In this document: positions 10,733 to 23,800 of the stretch, one piece after another
Layout of the letters: each line of letters opens with the position of its first letter
Position numbering within the stretch: position 1 is the first letter of the stretch
Notes under the pieces: model-generated
Seen by the model: only the letters and a program-made list of their open reading frames with translations
Databases searched by the model: none
What the model was told of the DNA's origin: nothing
Made by a program: the position numbers and the translations under genes
NCBI GenBank assembly: GCA_900088475.1
Contig: FLMG01000943.1
Coordinates: 40,869 to 104,868, forward strand
Direction: 5' to 3'
Source: Hyphochytrium catenoides
Lineage: Eukaryota > Sar > Hyphochytriomycetes > Hyphochytriales > Hyphochytriaceae
Length of the DNA stretch: 64,000 nt

Positions 10733-13700
10733 CTAGGAGGAGAAGAACATTTTGTGGCTTGGTGACGGAGACAAGCCACCTGTAGCGCCGTTCACTGCCT
10801 CCATCAGAAGGAAAGCCAGAGGCAGCTCAAAAGCCTGGAAGTACCAGATGAGATTCCAGAATATGGTTGGCGACTTCTGTACAAAAGAGGGCGAGCAAAC
10901 AGCCTTTGCCCCATCCGTAACGATAATCGTTTGTACCTCCTTCTTCAATACCCATGGGCTGAGGAATTCGCAGTAGAGAGGAGAGCGTGGGCCAGTAGAG
11001 CCCATCCAAGAGTCTGAGGAAGAGAAGACAGAGAATCGTGCCACGAAGCGCTGAGATTGGTCTGTAGTCCGGCAATGAGGACAGCTAGTTGTATAGTCGT
11101 TGGGATTGCATGTCCAACCATCCTAAGGAGGAGGAAAATGGAAAGTAAGGTGCAAGCTGGTTAAGAAACAATTGGCCACTCCGTATCACCCCTCCTGTCC
11201 CCATCTATTCTTCATCCGCCATGACAATCGGTCTTTGAGGAGGAAAGTATCGTGTTATGGGCTCCCTGAGTCCTATCGTCCATATGCGCGACATTGTACC
11301 CGAAACCCACCTTACCTTGATATGGATGGCAGTCAGAGACTTCTCACAGTTAGGGCAGGTCTCTCTCTCTACGTTGATGGATAGATCAGGAAAGAGTTGC
11401 TTCAACATAAAGTCGCCCATCTGAAGAAAGAAGGTGAGTTAAGATAAGCATCAAACGTCAAGGTTTACAGAAACCCCAGCGTCAAAATACTTATGGTATC
11501 ATATAGATGTTTTTAAAAAGTGACCGAGAGGTTGGCAATAACGTTCGACACCAAGGAGACCACGTTCTTTCGACATTAAGAGTAACAGAGGACGACACTG
11601 CAAGTCGCAAAGCTGGAGCACCTGCAGCTGAAGCAGCTGGGAAGTGGACAATCTCGCTCCTCGTTTATCATAAAAGACGTCAGACCGACGGCCATTTCTG
11701 AGACTTTCTCGTCGCTCCTTCGGCGCCTCTTTGGGCAACCTTGATGGAGAGTCTCCTCGTTCTGGAGATGAGGACGAAGAACCGAAAAAGGAAAGGCTGG
11801 GAAGACTGTATCGACCCCCGCCTCCTCCATAAGAGCGAAAGCTATCAACCTTCTCTCTACGATGGGATACCCTGTGTGGAGCCATAATCACTGAGAATTA
11901 GGGTTGGGATGGATCGGTATTCTATAGGGAGATGGTTTAACCTACGCCTTTGAGATACGCTCTATAATCGAGAAGGATCTAGAGCTGCCCTCAATATCAC
12001 TCGAGCCCCCAGTTCTCCCGCTCCTCTGCAGTTACGAGACCAGGAATCACGTTAGAGTGAGGTGTTGCGGCGGGATGTAACGGTAAGAGATAGCTGAAGT
12101 CCAGAGGTCTTCTGGGGATAAATAAAATCAACTGGTGGACCGACGGAGAAAAGAGAGAGAGAATGAGATTCAAAAACTCGTGGCAAACGAGACGAGGCAA
12201 AACACTATATTGCAGAGTGAGAGACCATGGACTCCGTCTGCGCGTTCCAGTTCATAGTCAGCGGTAAAGATGCGTTAATGTCTCCGTTCATAGCGAACGC
12301 TCTGATAAGACAGCTGTAAACCGCAGAATCTGGTTGAATACCAGCGGAATACATGGCTTCAAGGACCTGAAGAGGGCCAGAGACGGATGCTTGGTGAAAA
12401 GACACGGATTGTGCGAAAACGACAAAGAGAGCAGATCATATGAACAAATTTTGAATGGGCCCAATGAGACGTCAGGCTTAATTGGCCATACCTTCATCGC
12501 TCGTTCTGTGTTGCCCGCTCTGCCACAAGCGTCAATAAGTGAGCGATAAACGAGCTCTTGCGGCTGAACATGCTCCTCTGCCATGCGAGAGAGGACCTCA
12601 AAAGCCACATTTAGAAGATTCTGTGAGGTCTAGAAGCAATGAGTTAGAAACGGATGGAGACGGATTCGCAATAGAATGGAGCAGGAGGTGTTGCCAGCCC
12701 CAAGTAGCCAAAAGAGGAGCAATTGACGTAGAACGTTATATCCGCCGAAAAACGAAAATGTCGAGGCAGACCTACGACAAGCATGTCGGGGAATAGAGCG
12801 GAATAGCGAGATCGGCTGAGGTGAGACGATAAAGAGCACGGCCAGCCAAAGGATCATCATGGTGAGGGCGATAAACTGGAAAGAGTCTGGATCGGCATTG
12901 AGAAAGATATCTTGAAGTACGGATCCATTAAAGTTTTCTACCAGTTGCTTGAGCTCTTGCTTAGAATCCTTGCTTCTTCTCCGGAAAGATGCAGCCTGAC
13001 GAGAGAAGAAGGCGCTGATGGAGTTCTCCGAAGAGGCTGGAACCGTAAGGCTTAGGCCCGACCCTCTCGAGGCCAGATCCTTTTCGCCTTTGGCCCTGTC
13101 GGATGCAAGTTCCTTTTCCCTTGCAGAAACTGATTTTTTTAGCGGAGAAGCTCTTCCATGTTCTTCTCTCGCTCCAAAAACTGATCCAACCTCTATAGCG
13201 GGTAGGGGCTTCTTGAGAGGGGAGCCTCCTTTTCCGCATTCTGGACTTTCCGATGTTTGATCCATAATGACCGCAGAATTATCATCTGCGGTCACAGGTG
13301 TTGCTATTTGCGTGACTGCTACCTTACTCTGGGTTTCTCCCACTTCATCTGTCACAACTGGCAGGGATGGAGGCTTAGAGACGACAGAGGTCATCTCACT
13401 GATGTCGAACGGGATATCTTCTGCAGCGACTCCCTCCTGGTCGCTCACTGGCGAACTTGACTTGTCTGTCCCGTGGGCACTGGTGACAAAGTTCGGGTCT
13501 TCTGCCATCGACAGAACAGGCTCAGTTCTCCCACGACCGTCGCCAGTGGCATCAGAAACATCCCTTGATGTTTGTAGCGGGTTTGATTTAGAAGAAGACG
13601 ATAAGGCTGGCGAAGCAATGGCACTGTTCCAAGCTTGATCACCAGTTTCCGGCCTCGAATCGGTTATCATTCCCAAAGAACCTATGTCAGGGGCACCGGA

Positions 13701-16700
13701 AATCGCAGTAGAAGTCAGATTCAATGGCAGATAAGATAGAAAACGTGCAAGGTTGACAGATAGTTTGGAGCTACGGTCAAAGTTTCCAATTTGTCTAACT
13801 TTAGTTGTCGTTCGTACCTGAGCTAGCAATTGGCGTTCTCTCTAAGCGTCCGCTGCTCTTGGTCTTCTCGCTAGCCATAGGGCTTTCTCTCTCTATCGCA
13901 GAGTCGGATGCCTATTTGTCATGACATATGAGGATGGGTGAGGCAGTTACCCTCAATCATACCAAAGCATTCCCAACAGTTTTAATCGACAGAGGGCTTA
14001 CAGCCAGACGTGGCCGATCCGAACCCGAGGATAGTCGCAGCGTGAGCCCGTGAAGATTCTTATATAGATAGGCCAACTCCTTACCGCAGTTACAAACCCA
14101 ATGCTGGAACAGAAAGTGAGGAAGAAGGTGCAATACACTGTGGCCGGAAACGATTCGTTCTCAGCTTCCGACTCTTCAGCAGCCAAGACATTTAGATTAT
14201 GCCTAGAAATGATATAGAACTTAGTGACATAAGCGCATGTACCTATAGCCACATCTGTGTAGCAGTTGGTAAGGCTGAGAGAAAGCAAGCAAGATCCACA
14301 AGGACGGTCTGTCGCATGGAAACCGGCCATTTTGGGGCGTGTTCAACAAGCTCTATAAACAGGTTATACTCCGTCCTCGACCTCACTCACTCTCGAAGTT
14401 TGGGCTTCAGGTCCGTCTTGGAGAGCAATGGGGGAATCGGGCGCGGTTCTATGAAATTACTTTCATCCAGCTACAGATATTGCGGGCAGTGAAGCGTAGG
14501 CAAGGAGTATTAGAGCCAGGATCTAAGTCGTTCTGGTCAATAGGAGTATGATCCCAACAGAGATTGCGAGCAAGAATAGTGGCCGAGATTGAGTTCTTAC
14601 CTTAGGGAAGCGTGGATAATAGTAAGAAGATTTATTAAGGTTGGCGAGGTTCAGATGAGGTGCCACAACTGTTTTGGTCGAGTCGAAGTCGTGCGAATCC
14701 AGAAACGGAGTCTCACGCTATAAAGAGTTGAATGAGAGGCAAACCATGTTAGAGGCAGGCAAGTAGGAAAGAAAACCCTTCATTCTCGAGAGGAGGAGCT
14801 GACATCAACACTCAAGCATATGTCGCTCAACCGAGCACAAATAACCATACAGTGATGATAGCAACAATGCAAGAAGGAATTCTTTCTTTCCTGGGTGGAG
14901 AACAAATAGACAAAAGTTACAAAGTTCGTCAGAGTAGTAGGCCAAGTAGGCTCTACCTTATTCAACCGCAGCTTGGACCTATTTTGCTTTGATTCGATAG
15001 ACTCATCGAAGAAGAGGACATCGTAGTCGTTAGGGTCTTGATGGATACGGTCATCTATGAAGTTCTGAAATGCCTAAGAATGGAAAAAAGAAGAGGCACG
15101 CAGTTAGTGCCCAATCCTACTTCACATTAGCGCTCTGTAGCCCCGCCCCTTTAGGTAACAAGATCAGTAAAAAGGAGGCTCCCGATAGCTATCAAGACTA
15201 ACAGCACAGAAGGGGACAGACTTCAAGGTTTGGTATGAGGTGAAACAGAAAAAGGTCTCAAGTATGGCGTGAAACAGCACAAGGTGTCGAGACGATAAGT
15301 AGTGAGATGCTAGAAGCTGCTCCGACAGCGGGCAAGAATGGCCACGCGATAGAGCGTGGGTTATCCACTTCAATGTGAGGCCCACGAAGGACAAAGGCCA
15401 TAAAATACCCCCTACCTGTGTCGCAAAAAGCTGCTTCATGAAGTCATAATCATCCTCATCAAAAGTCTTTAGAAATTCTTGGACGTTGATAAATTGCGGT
15501 GGTGAAGGGTTGGCCTTCGTGGGAAATATGAGATGTTTTCTATAGTCTTTGAGCATTGATATAAAGAAGCGTAAAAAGGCTTCACGAACGGCAAGCCAAT
15601 TATAGCTGTCCGGCCGAATGCTGCCTTCACCCTCCTCCACGTCGCATGGTCTAGTAAGGAAAAAGATACAAGACATTCGGAAGGGACGGAGAGAGTTAGG
15701 GAACGAAAACAATATCACGAGCAGTAGCGTTGATGGATGAAGGAGACACTTACCGCACGGCATTAGGGAAGGCGCTATCTAGTTCAGGTAGCACCAGTTC
15801 CTGCCACTTTTCTCCCCTGTCCGCAAAGACATTCGCATTCTCACTGAGAATTTTTAGAAGCTTAGCCTTACTCTTTCCAGGCAATGCAGGAATGTAGAGG
15901 TCCTCTGGGATAAGGATCTCGTTTCGGTCCAAGTTCACACGGACAACGGAGTCAGGAATCTCAGTCCAAGCGGAAGTCTCCATGAAGGACGAGTGAACTC
16001 CCACTAGGAATGGCATGGGTGCATTTAAAACCCCTATCAGTGAGAGAGGGACAACAGGAATATACACGTGCGCGAAGGACAGCGGGTATAGAAGAGAACA
16101 GAGGACTTCCGCGGTAGCCCCTAACGCCGATAGCTGGCTACTGTACATCAGAACCTGGAGTTTGAAAGGCAAAAAAGTGAGATTTGATTGTGTGTCGTAG
16201 AACCATAACACACACGCAAATATCGGACCGACGGATGCAGATATCCCACCAACCCACATGAACACGATGTACCTGCTTCTCTAACAGTAAACATGTGAAG
16301 AGAACAAGTATATTCTCCAAGTCCAAGCACTGGAATCCAACCTCAAAGGGAAGAGGACTTAGCTGCAAAGGGTTATTAGCAGGAGGTCTTTGGAATGTCA
16401 ACGTGATGTCTCCTATGGAATATTGAATCTGCGCTCTACCCTGGGGGGGACATGGCACTTCCGACATGAAGTTGCATATATACCGTTCCATTGGTGCGGG
16501 CAGAGGCATCAGAGAGAGGCGGTAGAGTTGGGTGAGGTACTTCCTATACTCGGTTATGAACGGCCATTGAGACAATATGCAGATGCACTTTGGCTCGAAG
16601 ACGCCAGAGCATCTGGCAAAGTATGGGCAGGTATGACAGATTGAGGAGATCAGAGTACGGTGTGAGTAGTTGGCTGCAGGCAGATCTCGGACAATTATTG

Positions 16701-17556
16701 TAGGCCAACACGCATAAATACAGGCATAGTGGCAATTTGGTGGGCTGCAGTATCCCGATGAGTAAAGAGAGGCCCTACGAAAAACAGCGACAAGCACCAC
16801 TTTGAAGAATGCCATTGGGGCAGGGGGGCGGTATGACTTACAAGCAGTCCTCTTTATGCTCGACATCCTCAGTTTTAAGCGGGGCTGCTCCTTGAGCTTC
16901 TTGGTATACAGTTGGGAGCCTTTCGCCTTGGATCTTATCATGCTGTCCGTCCAACTCGCCGTCCTCTTCCTCCTCCCCGTCCTCGTCCAATGGTTTGCTC
17001 GTAAGTCCAGCCATAATCTTTCGCATCTGGTTACAATGGCGCGGAAGAAGTTTCTCATAGAATGTAATGCAGCAGCCATAGAGGCGCTGTCCTACACCAG
17101 ACGTTGAGACGAAGGTGAAGTAGCGGGGAGTGGGTGGATTTTTTGTCAGCTTCAAGCCATTTGGGAAACAAAATAGCGCCACTCCTGAAGGAAATGGTGA
17201 TCCTTCATGGTCTTTAATGGGAAACCTATCAGTTACTTCGGCAGCAAAGCCAAGGTCCAAAACCTGGCTCAGAGACCGCTCGCATGGCTTAACCGGATGG
17301 CCTGATGGTGAGACAGGAACCTGATTGGGGGTGTAGAAAGGTTATACAAAGTGTCAATCCATTGTAGATGGTGCTGCAGTCAACTAACAGTCCGGAGAGG
17401 TTGCTTGAGACGCTAAGGATGGTGCAAAAAAGTTGCCGATGCTAAGGATGGTGCAAAACGAATAGCTTAACGCCCGCTCACCATATCTCCGCCAATGCCA
17501 GTGGTGACAAAGTATTCTGACAAGTGGGCATTTTTCTTGTTAGTGGGAGAGAACAT
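10733..17556 (-). CDS. DENN-domain/PPR protein, DENND4 (Crag) family Rab-GEF
   Basis: A long multi-exon gene starting MFSPTNKKNAHLSEYF (17482-17556), which matches the DENND4 opening (YFVVxG). The uDENN region follows (YFTFVSTSGVGQRLYGCCITFYE, near 17050-17130). Then come FEPKCICILSQWPF (about 16550-16610), cDENN (LCSLLYPLSFAHVYIPVVP, APMPFLVGVHSSF; 15980-16110) and dDENN (REAFLRFFISMLKDYRKH at about 15540-15600; AFQNFIDDRI, DVLFFDESIESKQNRS at about 14970-15070). Next is TPFLDSHDFD...YYYPRFPK (14600-14710). A serine/proline-rich disordered linker is encoded at about 12950-13750. Pentatricopeptide-type repeats are present (LVYRSLIDACGRAGNTERA, AVYSCLIRAFAMNG; 12220-12560), then a CPNC zinc-ligand pair (about 11340) and the family C-terminus (FLSPWVLKKE, FWNLIWYFQAFELP; 10830-10970). 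In animals DENND4 proteins are GEFs for Rab10 at the trans-Golgi/endosome; the role here is inferred. It converges with PRMT7, whose stop is 219 bp away. Confidence 0.85.
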
Positions 17557-18244
17557 CACTCCTCCTGCGGGACTCCCGCTGCAGCAGAAGGTTGATTCTG
17601 AATACCAACGGCTGGATACAATCCTCCTACCGCCGGTCTAGTCTGTTCTCTGCACTGGAGAACGCTCCTACTGTCGCTTCATCTGACACGGCCAGCGACT
17701 AGCCCCGAGCGGCACTCCATTAAAGATGAGAGCAGGACCCTCCGTACTATCAGCTTGCTACTGAGCTATTAAGTCTGGGTGCCGTAGATCTCTGTGTCTC
17801 TTCGGTGTTGAACCTCACTGATGTCGTTTAGTTCGGTTCTCCGTCCGCATGCCAGCTGCGGTTAGGCTTAGTCTAGGTTCGCTGCAAACCTTCAAGGCAA
17901 TAAAATAGCAGAGAGATTCCCTGCTCTGTTTTCCCAACGGGGGTGCCCTACGCCAGGAGCCATGAGGCTGATCAGTGATGAGGCTACAGAGTGATGAGCC
18001 CTGCATGGCCTGAAGGGCGAGCCTAGAGCCTGTAAAGCTCACCTGTCTCATCATCAAGAGACATGTTATTTCTCAGCAATCAAGAGAAACGGTAAAGATC
18101 ACCTTCAAAGTTCCATGGTGATAACTGTATGATATAGCGTTAGCGGCTATCTGGGCATCCCATTATTAATCGCTCATCAGCATTTCTCTTCTTCTGCTGC
18201 ACGATGGGATAGACTCGCCAAGCCTTGACATACTTTATAAATGG
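17557..18244. other. Upstream region of the DENND4-type gene
   Basis: About 0.7 kb between the DENN gene start and the stop of the next gene on the same strand. It presumably holds the DENN gene promoter and 5' UTR. A minus-strand open frame at 17815-18057 has no recognisable sequence and no supporting splice context. Confidence 0.35.
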
Positions 18245-18578
18245 TTAGACCTCGTCAAAGGTGTAAGCCGCACCATCATCAGCTAAAAGGAAAATGTGAC
18301 ATCTACATCCAGCCTCAGTCATAGGTCGTCTTTGATTTGTCGCAGCATCCCAGGTCATCTGGAGCTTCATCACATTCAAACCAGCTTTTTCTTTCGTATA
18401 AGTGTTAAACTCCTTATGTAGGAGGGAAAGGAAAACCTCAAAAAGCTGCAAGAAGGAGGAGGCGTGACTCTTGCTACTGCTATGCCTCGCTCACTAACCG
18501 CATTCTATCATAGGTTTTCCTCTGTCCAACGCGGTATTCATTAGGGATAAAGTGGTGTAAGTCGGTGTTTCGCATCAT
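18245..18578 (-). CDS. Small hypothetical protein, 94 aa, two exons
   Basis: Exon 1 (18495-18578, 28 codons) starts MMRNTDLHHFIPNEYRV and ends at a strong GTGAGC donor. Exon 2 (18245-18445) starts after TTCTTGCAG and runs to a TAA; both exons are in phase 0. The product is helical and mildly amphipathic (LFEVFLSLLHKEFNTYTKEK, then CRCHIFLLADDGAAYTFDEV). No family is recognised. Its start lies only 43 bp downstream of the stop codon of the preceding gene on the same strand. Confidence 0.5.
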
Positions 18579-18621
18579 CGTCCAATAGTCGGGTGAAGAG
18601 GGTCAAATTCAACCAGGTCCG

Positions 18622-19757
18622 TTAGGAATACTTCCGCCGTGGCTTGTAATGGTCTTTAAGGTAGAAACCGCCTGCGGTTGCAGTACATAACACCGTTGCG
18701 TTGCGGGCAGCAAGTAGCACACTTCCTACAGTCATCAAAATGAGAATAATGTCCTCTAGCAAAAGAAGTGGTGGTACGGAAGAGCAGGAGATGTGGGGTA
18801 CAACCGGTATTGATATGCCAACCAGGTGTACACTAGGAGGGGTACTTACTTCTAAAGAGGTAAGTCGGAGCAGCTGCTGTCAAGAAAAGTGCCGAATAGA
18901 AGAGCTCAGGGTGGGTACGGCGGAATCCATCAGCCTCGTGGAAATCTGTCCTCCATGACCTTGGTGTTAGTAAAGAGTTGCTTTTGGGATATAGGTCAAG
19001 CACGGACCAAAAGTACGTACAGTATTGCGCGGACCGGAAGGATGACTCTAACGGCTGAAGCTGCGTCTTTACTTCTTCTGCAGTCCGTTGTAGCATTTGC
19101 TAGAGTCCGTCTGAGTCAAGGTACTAGTCCAAAGGTACGCTAACGTGCTCACCTCCTCTTGCACCAAAATCCGGTTCAGTTTCTGCCTTCCAGAGGCAAT
19201 GTACTGTCGAAGAAAAGTCCCTTCGCCCTCAGGATCATAAGACCGAGTAAAGTCAACCGCAAACTTTGTGGTCTCCGCTACGGAGTCCTTTACGCTCTTC
19301 CACATCTGTTGCCATCGTAACCAAACAATCATACGCAGGTTGAGCTACGCTATAGTATAATGAGTACTCTCCCCAAGGGGGCGGTGTAAATGCAACCTCA
19401 CTGGAGTCCTCACCACCCATACAGCCATCAATAAAAAAAAAGAAAAGTATAATGAGTACAAGGTCTCACCTTTGAGGCTTCGTCTCTGACAGGTGAGATC
19501 CGCTTATTTATGTCATCCACCCCATCCTTCACTCTGGTAGACACAGCCTCTTGAGCGTCCGAGAACTGCATGTAAGAGCAGAGAACCGTCAGCCTCTATC
19601 TTGTTAATGCTGCACGGGGTACGGCGCAACCTGCCTTCTGATTAGCTGCCTCCCTTATATTACTTGGAGAGAGTCGTTCAGGCTCCTCCTTCCTTAGGTT
19701 CTGCCTTGGTTTTGTTTCAACCTCTGGGGAGTGCGACGACGAGGCATTGCTTGCCAT
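18622..19757 (-). CDS. Hypothetical 245-aa protein with two C-terminal membrane helices, six exons
   Basis: Exons 19635-19757, 19470-19565, 19153-19344, 19017-19099, about 18850-18959 and 18622-18755 total 738 nt, exactly 246 codons including the stop. The protein starts MASNASSSHSPEVETK (start context aagATGG). It has a charged amphipathic middle (DAQEAVSTRVKDGVDDINKR; QRTAEEVKTQLQPLESSF) and ends with two hydrophobic helices (FYSALFLTAAAPTYLF and IILILMTVGSVLLAARN) before a basic tail HYKPRRKYS. This layout suits a tail-anchored or hairpin membrane protein, but no family is recognised. The first intron appears to use a GC donor (AAG|GCAGGT); the nearby GT donor would put a stop in frame. 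Confidence 0.6.
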
Positions 19758-19778
19758 CTTGGTGCTGTAGGGTGAGTC

Positions 19779-20414
19779 CTAGTGGGACTTAACTGTCACT
19801 CCTTTTACTCTTTTACACTTGCCACTCTCTTCCAGAGGCACTAGAAGGTGACTTAGATCAATACGCAGCAAATTAGTCGCGTGTAGTTGTGGTACCTGCC
19901 TCGCTTGATGATCTCGCAGAGCGCTTCCAAGCTTCCGTCTTCACAAGCCAGGTCAAGAAGTTGTGCCCTTGAGACACGCTTCGTCAGGCTTTTCTTGTCC
20001 TTGGACCTTGGACTTTGTTTCCCAATAAAAAGCCCGAGTCCTGCAGTCACGTCGCCGTGAAGAGAGTCTGTAGGCTATGGTCTCGAGTCTCTCTCCTACG
20101 GTACTTTACTAACAGACGATCGGGAAGCTAGCTGTCCTACTCCCCCGCCTTTATGTGAAGATCCCGTCAAGGGTATCGTACACCGTGTAACGTGATGTTC
20201 GCGTCGAGTCAAAGCTGTACCGCGGATACTGTATATTCCAGTCAAGGTGTTCAGCTTCAGAACAGACCTCAATACTAGGCGTATTATTCTGAATAGAGGG
20301 ACTGTATACATCCGTTTCCTCATCTGTTCCATTAACCAATGTCAAAGGTCTGGCAGCTGATGATCACACACAACCTTTCACCTTCTCCCTCACTCACCGT
20401 GTAGTGCCTTTCAT
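19779..20414 (-). CDS. Hypothetical protein, about 145 aa, four exons
   Basis: In-phase exons can be joined from an ATG at 20412-20414 (MKGTTR), through SIEVCSEAEHLDWNIQYPRY and SLHGDVTAGLGLFIGKQ, to an ankyrin-like or capping helix RAQLLDLACEDGSLEALCEI and a short basic tail ending in TAG at 19779-19781. The 5' exon also reads open upstream (LNQDEKSSKPSLPTF), and a further exon near 20660-20790 (VENDHLTEKVEPYQIHH) may belong, so the start is uncertain. No function is assigned. The stop lies about 21 bp before the ATG of the next gene on the same strand. Confidence 0.4.
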
Positions 20415-20823
20415 GAAGGTAGGGAGACTCGGCTTGGAGCTCTTCTCATCTTGGTTCAGCTGGGGTGTAAGCCAATGTTGGGCGCCTGGCTATGCCACAT
20501 ATAGAGACCACCCACGTTGAGCAGAAGCTCTAGTGAAGCATCCCGCCATCAGGGAGCGGTAAGTAAAGCGCTAGGGCGACGTGGTGGTGTTAAGGGCAAT
20601 GCCAATGGGAGCGAAAGGTAGGAGCCGCATTGAGTCCTTCTAACCTTCTTCTGCGGTATGGGGCCCTTACCCCGTACTCTTGAGCAACCGGCGACCATGA
20701 AGCAAGAACCGCGGCGTGATGGATCTGGTAGGGTTCCACCTTCTCGGTCAGATGGTCATTCTCCACATCTTGACACTGTGGACACAAAATGGTGCTTTGG
20801 TTTGACGACCGTTTACTAGGAGG

Positions 20824-23800
20824 ATGAGGTCATCGGTAAACTCTTCCCCTAGGCTCCCTCCACCCTCTGGCTCGCCTAGAGTGGACAGTCAGGCCATAAG
20901 CGCTCAGGCACGAAAGCACGAAGCCACGAATTCTGCTACAATGCACCCCACCTCTTCACCTAGACTTCCATCCCTTGATCCTTCTATACCATCAGCGATG
21001 TCCCATCAGCATTGTCCGGTAGCTGACCTTGCCTTCCACTCGGAGAAGCAGGCGGTGCCCTCCCGTACCTTCTCAAAGAGGGAGAATCTCAGAGGACCAG
21101 TATTGGCTCCACTTATACATGCGGCACCGCTAAACAGGCAGTGTCTGAATCTTTCACAAAAAGACCAGACACGGCATACTGAAGATGCAGAAGGTGCATC
21201 TTCAAGCGAAGGTGACAGCGACACCGCTTCTTGCTACTGTTCTGCGGGAGAGCAGCTGATGGAAGATAATGTGCAGTTGCTAATTGCAAGAAGCCTGGAG
21301 AACTACTCAGAACACAGCCCCTATAAGGCTAGTAATAGCTCTGGAAACTCTTTGAAATCCCCTAGACGAAGGAAAGGCCCTAACTCACCCCGAAAATTGC
21401 TGAGCAAAGATGGCAATGATGAGCTGGGTCCGTCTCAAAATGTAGAAGCGCCAAGACGCAACGAGCCTCCTACTTTACAGGGAAGTGCGTTAAGGAAAAA
21501 GAAGAAACGTGCCAACTCTGTTCGTGACTACCTCCGCTACACCCCTGAGGAGGAGATACCTTTCCCAGGTAAGAGGAAGAAAGTCCTCTAGAGAGGGTTG
21601 TGAAAGCGCACCACCACTCTTGTGGGCTCATTCTTTCGTCCTCTTCCTTCTCCCATATTTCTCTTGTTCCTCCAGTCAGTCCCAATCAACCAAGCTCAGG
21701 CAGGCTACTACTTCAGAACACCTCTTCTAACAGTGCAGTGGCTTTCAAGGTTAAAACCACTGCCCCTAATCGCTATCAAATCAAGCCCCCAATGGGCATC
21801 ATTGGGCCTCTATGCCAATTTGCTATTGAATGTAAGCAAAGGTTCTAATACTCATCGTTCACCGTCGAACTACTGGCTGCGGCCTGCAATGTCTTCGTGT
21901 CCATCTCTCACCCTGCCTCCCCACTTGCATATATCCCCATTCGTTCCTTACGGCCTTGGGCTTTCTTCTTCTATCTACAGTCATCATTCCTGCCACAGAA
22001 ACGGAAGCTTTGTTATTCCCAATTGGGTCAAGAGGCACCACAACGAAAGGGCTTATTCCTTCACTTTATGGGAAAGACAAGTTTCTGGTCCAGAGCGCCA
22101 TACTTGAAGAACAGGACTTTGGTGCAGAGAGCAAGCAAAAGACCCTCAATTCAGTGGTAAGCGATAGGGCTTAAGCGCTGCAGTTCTTTTGGGCCAGTTG
22201 ACTTGGCGGACATCAAATTGGCTTCCTTTTCAATGTCACTGATGTAGTGTGAAGTTCATTTAATCTTCGTTTTCATTGGCGTTTGGCTTTGGGATCTGAT
22301 AGCTTCACGCAGTGGATGACGACTCGATGGAAGAACAAGACAGTGGAGAGGAAGTTCAAATCAAAACACTTTCAGCAAGTAGTAGTCTCTGACGACAGCG
22401 ATAGCTCGGAGGGTGATGGTAGAAAGATTGAGACCACCAAGGTCATGGCTGAGCGCGAGTTGCAACGAGAACCGCGGAAGAGGATGGCGAACCAGCCTTT
22501 GGGGCCATCGACCGCTAACCTAGACCGAGTTGGTTGCGGTAGCCTCCCAGGAACTGACGGACTCTTCAATACAATGACCTCTCCTCATGGTCCTTCCCCA
22601 GCTGCAAATGGAATAGCATGGGCCTCAATTGCAGAAACTCGTGAGTCTTCCCTTAAACCGAAACATGCTGCACAACCAACAAATCAGCCAAATAGGATCA
22701 TTGGGGATAAGGAGCCAGGCAGACAAGAGGCAACCTCCTCTTGGAAGAGAGAAGCACTCTCCTCCGAGGCGATACAATCGCCAGACGAGAGCTCACGCAA
22801 ACTTGCCAACACAATGGAGAAGCTAGTGTCTTGGCTGTGCTATTCGTATGAAACTGCGAATCGCGACCATATCGGCGTGACAGCTCTTCCAAGGTGGGGT
22901 AGCGCCTTATGAAAGCTTCTCACTTTTTGAATCTGCTCGCGATCTCGCATAACTTACCCGCCTATACCTGCCAACCTATGTATCGTTGCAGGGTCGTTGG
23001 GGAGGTTCGTGACTTCCTGTCATCGCTTTCAAGTGGCACTCCTCTAGAGTTCTTCAAGGCCCGTGATGTTGCGAATTTTCCTGAGATGGTACTATCACCT
23101 GAGCGTTGTGCTGCCACCCTCGAAGCGGTCATCCAAAGCTTAAAGAATATCTTATCAGCTTTTCTAGCAGACCTTGCTGGTGGAGAAGTGGCTATCGAGC
23201 TATTTGGCCAGCAAGGACTATTGCTCGTGCGGGAGAGAAATGTGCTGAGCATAGATAGGGGCTTAAAAAAAGTTATTGACCTCATGCACCGGAGACGCCC
23301 AAAGAACAATCAAGAAACACCAGGAGGCAATCGAAGGAAACAACGAAATAGGCGACAGTCAGATAAAGTTGTTGAGAGCATGCCACACAATGACGGAAAA
23401 AGCATTGAAAGAAGCCAGACATTGCCAAAGAAGGATTACGCACGCCATGGTACTGGTAGTAGGCGACGATCACGGAAAGAGAGCTCCAGAGTAAGTAGGA
23501 ACCGCGATGGTTTTGTCCTTTCTCTTCTCCACAATGCAAGCACTTTTCGTAGCATTCGCATCTCTGCCTACTCACTTTGAAGTTACCGGTACAGCCGCGT
23601 TGGTCCACATCACTCCTTGCTCTCGAGATGCAACAACATTAACCGTTTGCCAAGCTATTGAGCACGCCCATCTTCTTCACCAAAGTCCGTACAAGCCAAT
23701 GATCTAGTCCAATAACCTTGTTCCTCTCCGAATTTCCTTGGTTGGGTTAAGCCCAAAGGTGAAGTGAATTCTGGCTCCAATTATTTGCTCACGGCTCTTT

